Below, one piece after another: positions 6,816-13,682 of a stretch of 15,376 nt of DNA. The DNA is from JBDTNQ01 sp039933635 (GTDB taxonomy: Bacteria; Acidobacteriota; Vicinamibacteria; Vicinamibacterales; SCN-69-37): NCBI GenBank assembly GCA_039933635.1, contig JBDTNQ010000108.1, positions 1 through 15,376 of the forward strand, given 5' to 3'. Every line of letters starts with the position of its first letter. The first letter of the stretch is position 1. The position numbers were made by a program, and so were the translations under genes. A model generated the notes under the pieces. It was given only the letters and a program-made list of their open reading frames with translations. It did no database searches and was not told the origin of the DNA.

Positions 6816-9800
6816 GCCGAGGGCGTCCGCAGGTCGAGTGTGTAGGGAAACTCATCCGTGCGTTCGACCGGCGGCGGGCTGACCCGTCCGGGCGTGTGCG
6901 CCAGCCGGGTGAACCGCGACAGACGACGGCTCTCGGCGGCGTAGCTATTCACCGGGAAGTCGGGCGGGTTCACGCCGCCAGGATCCATGACGTGATACTG
7001 GCATCCGCCTGCGGAGCGTTGCATCCAGGTGTCCACGATATCGAACGTCAACGGGGCCTGTACCGGAATGGTCGGATGCAAACACAACGGCGGCTGCCAG
7101 GCGCGGAAGCGGACGCCAGCGACGGCCTCCCCGTTGCGGCCCGTGGGCTGGAGCGGCAGGGGACGCCCATTGCAGGTGATGACGTACCGGCTTCCCGTGA
7201 GACCGGTGACCAGCGCCTGGATCCGCTCGACCGACGAGTCGACGTATCGGGCCGTTCCACTGCCGGTGGCTTCTTCGCCCAGCACGTGCCACGGCTCGAG
7301 CGCCTGGCGCAGGGTGAGGTGAATCGCGCGCGTGGTCATCTCGCCGATCCGCGGAAACTTGAATTCGAAGTGCGGCGCGAACCAATGGGACGGCATCGGA
7401 GAGCCGGCGGCGCGGAGTTCCTCCAAGACGTCCTCGAAATCCAGGTGGACGAAGTAGGGCAGCATGAAGCGGTCGTGGAGGTCCGTGCCCCAGCGCACGA
7501 GTGGGGTTGTGTAGGGCGTGCGCCAGAAGCGCACGACCAGGGCGCGCAACAGCAGCTGCTGTGCAAGGCTCATGCGGCTGTGCGGCGGCATCTCGAACGC
7601 GCGCATTTCCACAAGCCCGCGACGCCCGCTCGCTGAATCCGGGGCGTACAGCTTGTCGATGCAGAACTCGGCGCGGTGGGTGTTGCCCGTGACGTCGATG
7701 AGCAGATTGCGGAGGACGCGGTCGACCGTCCAGGGCGGTGTCGTGACGTCCGGGCCTGGCAGCTGGGAGAACGCGATGTCGAGCTCGTAGATGCTGTCGT
7801 TGCGGGCTTCATCCACGCGCGGTGCTTGACTGGTCGGACCGATGAACAGCCCGGAGAACAGGTAGGACAGCGACGGGTGATTGTGCCAGTAAGCGACGAG
7901 GCTGCGGAGCAGATCGGGGCGCCGGAGGAACGGGCTGTCAGCCGGGGTGGCACCGCCAAGCACCAGGTGGTTGCCGCCACCGGTGCCCGTGTGGCGGCCG
8001 TCGAGCATGAACTTCTCGGACGACAGGCCGGCCTGATGCGCTTCGTCGTAGAGGATCGTCGTGTGCTCGACCAGCTGGCTCCACGAGGTGGCGGGCTCGA
8101 TGTTGACTTCGAGCACGCCTGGGTCGGGCGTGATCGACATCTGCCGCAGGCGCGGATCGTGCGGCGGCGGATAGCCTTCGAGCAGGACCTGCCGGTGCAG
8201 GCGCGCGGCCGTTGTCTCGATGGCGGACACGAGGTCGAGATACTGCTCGAGCTGCTTGATCGGCGGCAGGAAGACGTACAGCACGCCGCCTCGCGGCTCC
8301 ACGCAGAGCGCCGTCCGCACGAGCCACGGCGCCGACTGATGCCTTGCAGGCACGCGTGCGGGCGCGCCGGCGTCGGCGGGCTTTGCTGCGGCTGCGCCAG
8401 TGACCGGTTCGGCCAGGGAGCTCGGCGTCGCGGCCGCCGCGGCAGCGGTCCGGACGAGTGGCACCTGGAGCTGAGGATCGGCGGCTGCGCGCGGTTGCCG
8501 ACGCGGCAACGGCGGCCGCTCCATCAGCGGATCCGGCTCGAAGAGCAGCGGTTCTTCGTCCGCTGCGACCCACGGCAGTGAGTCGAGCGGGAGCCGGAGG
8601 CCCATCGGTGAGTCGCCCGGCAGCAAATAGAGACGCTCGTTGCGAAGCAACCAGGGGCCCGTGCGCCACGGCGTCTCACTGTCCGGCGTGGGCGCGAGGG
8701 GCAGGGCATAACCGACGACGGTGTCGAGCCCCTGCGTGAAGACGCGGCGCAACCGATCGCGCTCGAGCTCATCGTCGAGTCGCGCGTCGAACGGATCGAC
8801 GTTGGTTGGGAGCTTGCGCTCGCGCCAGAGGTAGTACCAGACGTCTTCGTAACCGGGCTGCACGTGCGCGTCGGTCACACCGAGCGTCTCGGCCAGGGTC
8901 CGGATGAACGCTTCCGCGTCGGTCGAGGTGGAGCCGTCCGGCTGATCCTCGTCGGCGAAGAGCGCCTCGTTCGTCCAGGCCGGCTCGCCGTCGCGCCGCC
9001 AGTAGCACCCGAGGGACCAACGCGGGAGCTGTTCGCCCGGGTACCACTTGCCCTGACCGAAGTGAAGGAAGGCGCCCTCGGAGAAGCGGCGCTTCAAGCG
9101 GAACAGGAGGTCGGCGCCGTGGTGGCGCTTCGTTGGTCCGACCGCGGTGGTGTTCCACTCGGCACCGTCACGATCTGTGGCGGAAACGAAGGTCGGTTCT
9201 CCACCCATCGTGAGGCGGACGTCTTGCGTCTTGAGGTCGGCGTCCACCTGCAGACCGAGCGCGACGATGCCCTGCCAGTCCTCGTCCGAATACGGCGCGG
9301 TGACGCGGGGTGACTCGTAAATGCGCTCGACCGACATCGTGTGTTCGAAGGACACCTCGCAGTCCTCGACCATCCCCGTGATCGGTGCGGCGGCGGACGG
9401 GTCGGGGCTGCAGGCCAGCGGAATGTGACCCTCGCCGGCGAGCAGACCCGAAGTGGGATCCAGACCGATCCAGCCTGCGCCGGGGAGGAAGACCTCGCAC
9501 CAGGCGTGGAGGTCCGTGAAGTCGATCTCCGTGCCGGTCGGGCCGGTAATGGATTTGACGTCGGGCTTGAGCTGGATCAGATAGCCCGAGACGAACCGCG
9601 CCGCGAGTCCCAGGTGGCGGAGGAGCTGCACGAGCAGCCACGTCGTGTCGCGGCATGAGCCGCTGGACTTCTCGAGGGTCACCGCCGTGGTCTGCACGCC
9701 CGGGTCGAGGCGGATGACGTAGCCGATGTCCCGGCTCAGCCGCTGATTCAGATCGACGAGGAAATCAATCGTACGGCGCGGTGTGCGGTCGATCTTCTTC

Positions 9801-10192
9801 AAGTACGACTCGAACAGCGGACTCAGCGGTTCCTTCAGCCGGAACGGCTCGAGTTCGTGAAGCTGTGACGACTCATATGCGAACGGCGCCTGCTCCGCAT
9901 AGGGTTCCAGGAAGAAGTCGAACGGGTTGTAGACCGCCATTTCCGCGACGACCGTGACCTCCACTCGGAACTCGTGGACCGGGTCCGGGAACGTGACGCG
10001 CGCCACGTAGTTGCTCTGGGGATCCTGCTGCCAGTGGAGGAAGTGCGGCTCGGGCGTAACCCGCTGGGAATACGACAGGATCGGCGTCCGGCAGTGCGGC
10101 GCGGGTCTGAGGCGGATCAGCTGCGGCGACAGTTGAACCGCGCGGTCGTAGCGGTAGTGGGTGATGTGTGACAGGGCGACGTGAATGCTCAA
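6812..10192 (-). CDS. Transglutaminase-DUF2126 putative amidoligase fusion protein
   Basis: A 1126-aa first gene of the operon. Residues 1-300 are a transglutaminase-like module: N-terminal beta domain (HVALSHITHYRYDRAVQLSP), then a core with an intact triad, Cys180 in GSCRDTTWLL, His229 in DLHAWCEVF and Asp245 in WIGLDPTSG. From about 310 to 1105 follows DUF2126 (PF09899), described in Pfam as a putative amidoligase, with conserved-looking blocks LTMGGEPTFVSATDRDGAEW, KFMLDGRHTGTGGGNHLVLG and YFVHLDFEDVLEEL. An Ala/Pro-rich stretch at about 565-625 looks like a flexible linker inside that region. The length is normal for the family. The start must be TTG at 10192: an in-frame TGA lies 12 codons upstream with no ATG or GTG between, and family proteins begin with a similar MSI(H/R)VAL. 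No signal peptide. Probable role: amide ligation coupled to proteolysis or transfer; substrate unknown. Confidence 0.93.
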   Translation of the reverse strand: MSIHVALSHITHYRYDRAVQLSPQLIRLRPAPHCRTPILSYSQRVTPEPHFLHWQQDPQSNYVARVTFPDPVHEFRVEVTVVAEMAVYNPFDFFLEPYAEQAPFAYESSQLHELEPFRLKEPLSPLFESYLKKIDRTPRRTIDFLVDLNQRLSRDIGYVIRLDPGVQTTAVTLEKSSGSCRDTTWLLVQLLRHLGLAARFVSGYLIQLKPDVKSITGPTGTEIDFTDLHAWCEVFLPGAGWIGLDPTSGLLAGEGHIPLACSPDPSAAAPITGMVEDCEVSFEHTMSVERIYESPRVTAPYSDEDWQGIVALGLQVDADLKTQDVRLTMGGEPTFVSATDRDGAEWNTTAVGPTKRHHGADLLFRLKRRFSEGAFLHFGQGKWYPGEQLPRWSLGCYWRRDGEPAWTNEALFADEDQPDGSTSTDAEAFIRTLAETLGVTDAHVQPGYEDVWYYLWRERKLPTNVDPFDARLDDELERDRLRRVFTQGLDTVVGYALPLAPTPDSETPWRTGPWLLRNERLYLLPGDSPMGLRLPLDSLPWVAADEEPLLFEPDPLMERPPLPRRQPRAAADPQLQVPLVRTAAAAAATPSSLAEPVTGAAAAKPADAGAPARVPARHQSAPWLVRTALCVEPRGGVLYVFLPPIKQLEQYLDLVSAIETTAARLHRQVLLEGYPPPHDPRLRQMSITPDPGVLEVNIEPATSWSQLVEHTTILYDEAHQAGLSSEKFMLDGRHTGTGGGNHLVLGGATPADSPFLRRPDLLRSLVAYWHNHPSLSYLFSGLFIGPTSQAPRVDEARNDSIYELDIAFSQLPGPDVTTPPWTVDRVLRNLLIDVTGNTHRAEFCIDKLYAPDSASGRRGLVEMRAFEMPPHSRMSLAQQLLLRALVVRFWRTPYTTPLVRWGTDLHDRFMLPYFVHLDFEDVLEELRAAGSPMPSHWFAPHFEFKFPRIGEMTTRAIHLTLRQALEPWHVLGEEATGSGTARYVDSSVERIQALVTGLTGSRYVITCNGRPLPLQPTGRNGEAVAGVRFRAWQPPLCLHPTIPVQAPLTFDIVDTWMQRSAGGCQYHVMDPGGVNPPDFPVNSYAAESRRLSRFTRLAHTPGRVSPPPVERTDEFPYTLDLRTPSA

Positions 10193-10288
10193 TGAATGCT
10201 CGGGAGGCGTCGAAAGGACGCGTCGTCATTATGGCAAGCCGTCCTCAGGAAGTCTTTGAAAGTGACGAAGATGTCGGCCATCTTCCGC

Positions 10289-10308
10289 AATGAACATTTG
10301 TGTTCATT
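10289..10308. promoter_or_regulatory. Perfect inverted repeat, candidate operator A
   Basis: AATGAACATTTGTGTTCATT: perfect 8-bp arms around TTTG. It lies 97 bases upstream of the amidoligase start and 215 bases upstream of the lipoprotein start, in a locally AT-richer part of the divergent intergenic region. An operator for a dimeric regulator is more likely than a terminator, because transcription of both genes leads away from here. No regulator gene is adjacent, so the binding protein cannot be named. Confidence 0.5.
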
Positions 10309-10312
10309 CCGC

Positions 10313-10330
10313 GCAATTCGATCGAATTGC
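10313..10330. promoter_or_regulatory. 18-bp perfect palindrome, candidate operator B
   Basis: GCAATTCGATCGAATTGC is a perfect 18-base palindrome with no spacer, starting only five bases after operator A. Such a gapless palindrome is typical of a protein-binding dyad and not of an RNA hairpin, which would have no loop. The two neighbouring dyads have different sequences, so two different regulators or overlapping control of the divergent genes is possible. Confidence 0.5.
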
Positions 10331-10522
10331 TGGAGCCGCGAGGCCCGCCGCCGCTGCCTACGTACTCAATCGACCAATGCTGTAATTTCTGCACCGAAAC
10401 CGTGATCGGTTTTGCACGAGCGACCGAAAGTACTGGTGATACCGACCGGCACGCGATTGGCTAGTCTGAGCCCGTGGAGCGCGGCCACCGGTCGCGTAGG
10501 GGTGGGATAGGCGAACAACTTG

Positions 10523-11557
10523 ATGATCAGCTCTACCGTGAAGCGTGTGTATTTGATGATGGGGATGGTTGTAGCGGGCGCGGTGGCGGCCGGCTGCAAC
10601 ATGCAGAAACCGTCCAGCAGCGCGACAGCCCCGACTCCAATTGGCGCTGACACCGGCGCGGGCGCCTTCGTTGCCCTGTGGGCCACGCCGAATTCGCCGA
10701 CTGAGGTGGCCAAGCTCTCGACCTGCAGCAATTTTCAGTGGAGCGCCACGACCCAGGTCGGCAACACCGTCAGCGGCAAGTTCACGGCCGTCTGTCTCGG
10801 GACCTATGAGGTCACCGGGACGGCGAACGGCGAGCTGACGGGGCCGACCAGCATGCACATCGTGCTGAACGGCTCCACGGTCCTGCCCACGGTCGGAAAC
10901 TGCCTGGTGACCCTGACGACCGATGGCACGCTGACCGGCGACGTCATCCGGCTGCCGTATACCGCGCAGACATGCATCGGAACCTACTCGGGCGTTGAAA
11001 CGCTCAGCAAGAACAAGCTGTTCCCGCCGGCCCCTCCTCCCCCGGCACCGGAGCCGCCGGCACCGCCCCCGCCCCCGCCGACACCGGATCCGACGCCAGT
11101 GCCGGAGCCGGCCGACCAGATCGACCTCAATCAGGTGACGATCGTGCTTGGTCCGAAGAACATCGGGGCCTGGCCGCAGACATCCACGATGACCGGCGTC
11201 ACGACGACGGATGGCCTCTGCACCTTTCACACGAAGCTTGGCCGGTGGCCGACGGTCGAGTTCTTCGACACGGGTGCGCCCATCGAGGGCAACCAGTGGG
11301 TTTTTGCCAACATCAACGGCCGCTGGTACGGCGGCGCTGGCGAGTGGCAGCGTCCCGGGCAGGCGTGTAAGGCGGTGACGGCCGAAGACGTCGGTTCAGG
11401 GACGTTCTACGCTGACAACTGGGAACCCCTGCGTTCCTGGGTGCCGCGCCCGGGCGAACTGTTCGCGATGATGGTGTCCACGCCCGCCCGCGCCTGGCCG
11501 AGCATGCGCACCGTCGACGAGCGGAGCAACGTCGTGCTGGCGCGCTGGGGTCAGTAG
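10523..11557 (+). CDS. Two-domain lipoprotein with proline-rich hinge, unknown function
   Basis: A 344-aa protein starting MISSTVKRVYLMMGMVVAGA and reaching a lipobox VAAGC with Cys25, so it is probably a lipid-anchored envelope protein. Residues about 45-160 form a beta-rich domain with several cysteines (CSNFQW, CLGTYEV, GNCLV, TCIGTY), perhaps paired. A hinge of almost pure Pro/Ala/Glu follows at about 170-200. The C-terminal domain, 205-344, has a WPQTSTMTGV... LCTFHTKLGRWPTV pattern and aromatic-rich GNQWVFANINGRWYGGAGEW, which could suggest a carbohydrate- or surface-binding beta domain, but no family is recognised. A TTG one codon upstream (10520) is in frame; ATG is preferred. It is divergent from the ligase operon and shares its control region, which is the only hint of a link. 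Confidence 0.8.
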   Translation: MISSTVKRVYLMMGMVVAGAVAAGCNMQKPSSSATAPTPIGADTGAGAFVALWATPNSPTEVAKLSTCSNFQWSATTQVGNTVSGKFTAVCLGTYEVTGTANGELTGPTSMHIVLNGSTVLPTVGNCLVTLTTDGTLTGDVIRLPYTAQTCIGTYSGVETLSKNKLFPPAPPPPAPEPPAPPPPPPTPDPTPVPEPADQIDLNQVTIVLGPKNIGAWPQTSTMTGVTTTDGLCTFHTKLGRWPTVEFFDTGAPIEGNQWVFANINGRWYGGAGEWQRPGQACKAVTAEDVGSGTFYADNWEPLRSWVPRPGELFAMMVSTPARAWPSMRTVDERSNVVLARWGQ

Positions 11558-11576
11558 GAAATCGAAACGGCTCTAC

Positions 11577-11611
11577 GCCCGTCAGGATCGCTCACGCGGC
11601 TCCTGACGGGC
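11577..11611. terminator. Strong stem-loop at a convergent junction, probable bidirectional terminator
   Basis: GCCCGTCAGGA (11577-11587) pairs perfectly with TCCTGACGGGC (11601-11611) around a 13-base loop, 19 bases after the lipoprotein stop. There is no T-run on either side, so it is not a classical intrinsic terminator. In a GC-rich genome such a stem may still end or stabilise the lipoprotein transcript. The 3' end of the possible minus-strand small gene falls in its loop. Confidence 0.5.
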
Positions 11612-11756
11612 GGTCGTATGTACCCGAGTCGTCCGCACGAAATGCGGCACCATTGGCCTGCGCACCTGTGCCTTGCGGCGAGGGCGAGATCGCCAGCGCG
11701 ATTCCGGCAATTGCGGGGAGCCGCCACCCACCCGACAGCTTCAGGTTGAATCTCAA
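11592..11756 (-). CDS. Possible small secreted peptide (54 aa)
   Basis: On the minus strand a full AGGAGGT (plus positions 11761-11767) stands four bases before a TTG at 11756, the best Shine-Dalgarno in this part of the window. The encoded 54 aa begin MRFNLKLSGGWRLPAIAGIA and continue through a hydrophobic stretch to GTGAQA, a plausible Sec leader with a cleavage site. About 20 polar residues follow before a stop in the loop of the hairpin at 11577-11611. An in-frame ATG at 11789 lacks such a site. Against it: third-position GC appears lower than in the neighbours, and the mature part is very short, so it could also be a decayed 5' end of a larger secreted protein. No homologue is recognised. 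Confidence 0.35.
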   Translation of the reverse strand: MRFNLKLSGGWRLPAIAGIALAISPSPQGTGAQANGAAFRADDSGTYDRPSGAA

Positions 11757-11844
11757 CGGGACCTCCTGGTCGATGCGGGTATTATCCATGCGTTGCGCCC
11801 ACTGGACCCACTTGAGACGGGCGCGTGATGCGGAGGCGTCCGTC

Positions 11845-12234
11845 GTGAAAATTGAGCATGTGGCCTATCAAGTCGAAGATCCGGTGCGGCTCAGCCAGTG
11901 GTATGTCGACCACTTGGGGTTGACCGTGAAGCGCGCGGAATCGGCGCCGCCGTTCGGGCGATTTCTGGCCGACGACGGTGATGCCGTGATGCTCGAGTTC
12001 TACCGGAATCCCGCCGTCGCCCTACCCGACTACCGGCAGATTGATCCCATTGCGCTGCACATTGCCTTCCGGACCGACGACATCGCCGGCACGCGCGCGC
12101 GTCTCATCGCCGCCGGCGCGACGCCGGAAGGTGAGCTCCGCCGCACGGACGCCGGCGACGAACTGGCGATGCTGCGCGATCCGTGGGGCCTGGCGGTCCA
12201 GCTCGTGCGGCGTAGTACGCCGATGATTCCGTAA
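11845..12234 (+). CDS. VOC/glyoxalase-fold protein
   Basis: A 129-aa protein of the vicinal oxygen chelate superfamily, made of two beta-alpha-beta-beta-beta units. The first has KIEHVAYQVEDPVRLSQWYV with a metal-type His4, then HLGLTVKR and a strand ending AVMLEFY with Glu; the second has PIALHIAFRTDDIAGTRARL with His, then an ending LAMLRDPWGLAVQLVRR. The D(P)xG(N/L) turn and strand are typical of glyoxalase I, dioxygenase and antibiotic-resistance relatives. The second-module metal ligand is less clear (Gln instead of Glu in AVQLVRR), so the metal site and reaction cannot be fixed. The start is GTG at 11845: GGAGG at 11832-11836 sits eight bases before it and the family-like sequence begins there; the frame is open further upstream but not protein-like. 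The MITE-like element follows eight bases after its stop. Confidence 0.85.
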   Translation: MKIEHVAYQVEDPVRLSQWYVDHLGLTVKRAESAPPFGRFLADDGDAVMLEFYRNPAVALPDYRQIDPIALHIAFRTDDIAGTRARLIAAGATPEGELRRTDAGDELAMLRDPWGLAVQLVRRSTPMIP

Positions 12235-12241
12235 GATCTGG

Positions 12242-12373
12242 CCCTGGACCTGAAGGTCCAGGACTCCACGGACTGTCTGGAACTCACGGACTGTCGGGAA
12301 TGTCCGCCGCGAAGCTGAGACGCTCCCGCGAAGCTGAGACCGTTCGTGGAGCCCCGGACCTTCAGGTCCGGGG
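12242..12373. mobile_element. MITE-like 132-bp element with hairpin terminal inverted repeats
   Basis: The two 32-base ends (12242-12273 and 12342-12373) are inverted copies matching at 28 of 32 positions. Each end also contains its own hairpin: CCTGGACC-TGAA-GGTCCAGG on the left and CCCCGGACC-TTCA-GGTCCGGGG on the right. The interior has two pairs of short direct repeats with about 19-base periods: CCGCGAAGCTGAGAC at 12307 and 12326, and CACGGACTGT near 12266 and 12285. There is no open frame of note, so it would have to be moved in trans (MITE- or REP-like). It sits between the VOC and SRPBCC genes and ends 36 bases before the latter's start. No clear target-site duplication was seen. Confidence 0.6.
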
Positions 12374-12409
12374 TACAAGGGCTACCATGGTGCACGAGGT
12401 ACAACGCCA

Positions 12410-12844
12410 ATGAGCACGGTAGACGTGGCGGTCGACATCGAAATTGCCGCCAATCCGGCCGACATCGCGGCCATCATGTTCGATCCGCAGCGCGAGAAGG
12501 ATTGGATCCAGGCCGTGCAGTCGGTCGAACTCATCGACCCGGCGCTCGCCCCCGGCGCCAAGGTGCGGCATCGCGGGTCGCTGCTCGGCAGAGACGTCTC
12601 GTGGATTACGGAGGTCGAGACCGTGCATTTTCCGCACGTGCTGACGATGCGGATCAGTGACGGCCCGTTCGTCGGTACCGTTCGGTACGAGATTCAACGA
12701 TCTGGCGGGGGATCGCGGGCGCGTGTGCGCAACGCCGGTGAGACGACGGCGCTCGGGTTTCTGCCGGCGGCGATGATTGAGGGACCGCTGCGCGCCGCGA
12801 TGACCGCGGACCTCGCGCGGCTCAAAGGGCTCGTGGAGGGCTGA
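12410..12844 (+). CDS. SRPBCC-family (START/polyketide-cyclase-like) protein
   Basis: A 144-aa soluble protein with the helix-grip pattern of the SRPBCC superfamily: an opening strand VDVAVDIEIAANPADIAAIM, then the motif FDPQREKDWIQAVQSVE, long strands through VRHRGSLLGRDVSWITEVE and the MRISDGPFVGTVRYEIQ region, and a closing amphipathic helix from about 120 (MIEGPLRAAMTADLARLKGL). Members bind hydrophobic ligands in a cavity or act as cyclases or dehydratases; no ligand can be deduced. GAGGT at 12396-12400 lies nine bases before the ATG. The PF04020 membrane protein starts four bases after its stop, so the two are probably co-transcribed. The promoter probably lies within or close to the MITE-like element upstream. 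Confidence 0.85.
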   Translation: MSTVDVAVDIEIAANPADIAAIMFDPQREKDWIQAVQSVELIDPALAPGAKVRHRGSLLGRDVSWITEVETVHFPHVLTMRISDGPFVGTVRYEIQRSGGGSRARVRNAGETTALGFLPAAMIEGPLRAAMTADLARLKGLVEG

Positions 12845-12848
12845 CGCG

Positions 12849-13211
12849 ATGCGCTGGCTGGTGCGGCTCTTTCTGAACGCGGTGGCCATTCTCGTGGCCG
12901 CGCGGATGGTGACCGGCCTCGAGATTGCCGGCACCGGCTCCGCGCTTCTGGCCGGCGCGCTGCTCGGGTTGGTCAACGTCGCCGTGCGGCCGATCCTGCT
13001 GGTGCTCACGTTGCCGTTCACACTGGTCACGCTCGGCCTCTTCATCTTCGTGGTCAACGCCATCTGTCTGTGGCTGACCTCGCTGCTCGTACCGGGGTTC
13101 ACGATTCACGGGCTGTGGCCCGCGCTTCTCGGTGCGCTGATCGTCAGCATCGTGAGCTGGATCTTGAATGGTCTGTTGTTGCCGTCCGGCCGGCCCGAGA
13201 GCCGTCGCTGA
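12849..13211 (+). CDS. Four-TM PF04020 (phage holin family 4-like) membrane protein
   Basis: A 120-aa integral membrane protein with four predicted helices: about 4-24 (LVRLFLNAVAILVAARMV), 31-50 (GSALLAGALLGLVNVAVRPI), 53-80 (LTLPFTLVTLGLFIFVVNAI) and 90-113 (LWPALLGALIVSIVSWILNG). The GxxLGLVNxxxRPIL and TLPxxxxTLGLFxxVxNAxxL patterns are those of PF04020, often annotated as phage holin family or DUF360/YvlD-like. Although the name implies lysis, these proteins are common chromosomal genes outside phages, and no phage gene is near. Function unknown, possibly envelope-related. GGAGGG at 12835-12840 stands eight bases upstream of the ATG and lies inside the end of the SRPBCC gene, so translational coupling is likely. 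Confidence 0.9.
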   Translation: MRWLVRLFLNAVAILVAARMVTGLEIAGTGSALLAGALLGLVNVAVRPILLVLTLPFTLVTLGLFIFVVNAICLWLTSLLVPGFTIHGLWPALLGALIVSIVSWILNGLLLPSGRPESRR

Positions 13212-13243
13212 TGTCCGTTTTCCGTTCACATACTGGAGGTCCG

Positions 13244-13660
13244 ATGCGTGCGCGCATGAAGGCAATGGGTCTGATCGTGATGGGGTTGTTGATGATGTCG
13301 GCGGGGACGTTGGGCGCGCAGGCCCCGGCGCCGGCCGGGCAGACGGCGTCGCAGTTCTACGTGGCGTATCGTGCGGCGTTCGACAAGGCGACGAAGGTCG
13401 ATGAACTGCTGCCTTACATGTCGGCCGCCCAGAAGAAGCAGATTGAAGCGACACCAGCGGCCGAGCGACCGAAGATGTTCGAGTTTCTGAAGATGGTGGC
13501 GACCCTGACGGACGTCAAGGTCACCAAGGAAGAGAAAGCCGGCACGGGCGCGACGCTCACGGCGACCGGCGTCGACAGTGACAAGAAGAAGCAGACGGGC
13601 ACGATCAAGATCGTCCGTGAGGGCGGCGCCTGGAAGCTCGGGGAAGAGAGCTGGAAGTAA
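13244..13660 (+). CDS. Small secreted protein, unknown function
   Basis: A 138-aa protein with a clear Sec leader: MRARMKAMGLIVMGLLMMSA with probable cleavage after LGAQA near residue 27. The mature part has a helical, lysine-rich first half (QFYVAYRAAFDKATKVDELL, then SAAQKKQIEA and MFEFLKMVATLTDVKV) and ends with strands carrying ATGVDSDKKKQTGTIKIV and GGAWKLGEESWK. This helix-plus-sheet outline with a terminal WKL...W strand recalls NTF2-like/DUF4878-type secreted proteins, but that is only a resemblance. GGAGGT at 13235-13240 precedes ATG 13244 by three bases; a second ATG at 13256 could be the real start and would leave a shorter leader. It follows the membrane protein by 32 bases and precedes nadE by 22, so it may belong to one transcription unit. 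Confidence 0.82.
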   Translation: MRARMKAMGLIVMGLLMMSAGTLGAQAPAPAGQTASQFYVAYRAAFDKATKVDELLPYMSAAQKKQIEATPAAERPKMFEFLKMVATLTDVKVTKEEKAGTGATLTATGVDSDKKKQTGTIKIVREGGAWKLGEESWK

Positions 13661-13682
13661 CAGCCGACCGGCACGCCTGTTC

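Larger units (their letters stand above)
10193..10522. promoter_or_regulatory. Divergent intergenic control region of the ligase operon and the lipoprotein gene
   Basis: This 330-base gap without a gene separates the minus-strand operon from the plus-strand lipoprotein. It holds dyads A and B and a third inverted repeat at 10397-10412 (AAACCG-TGAT-CGGTTT), flanked by an outer GCA/TGC pair, which may form a hairpin in the leader of the lipoprotein transcript. A loose sigma70-like pair exists for the plus strand (TTGCAC at 10412, TGATAC at 10437, spacing 19), but it is weak and was not called as a promoter. No known riboswitch core was recognised. Both starts have only weak Shine-Dalgarno sequences. 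Confidence 0.5.

Noticed and set aside
6650..7636. 328-aa plus-strand open frame across the ligase operon junction
   Set aside because: Antisense to conserved parts of two recognised proteins; composition is Arg-rich and without domain signals.
10289..10308. LexA/SOS box of the GAAC-N4-GTTC type
   Set aside because: The dyad has GAAC and GTTC but six bases between them instead of four, and no DNA-damage gene is near. It is kept as an operator of unknown regulator.
10397..10519. Riboswitch in the lipoprotein leader
   Set aside because: There is one small hairpin (AAACCG/CGGTTT), but no conserved core of any riboswitch class I know.
12849..13211. Prophage marker because of the holin name
   Set aside because: No other phage gene is in the window and PF04020 proteins are common chromosomal membrane proteins.
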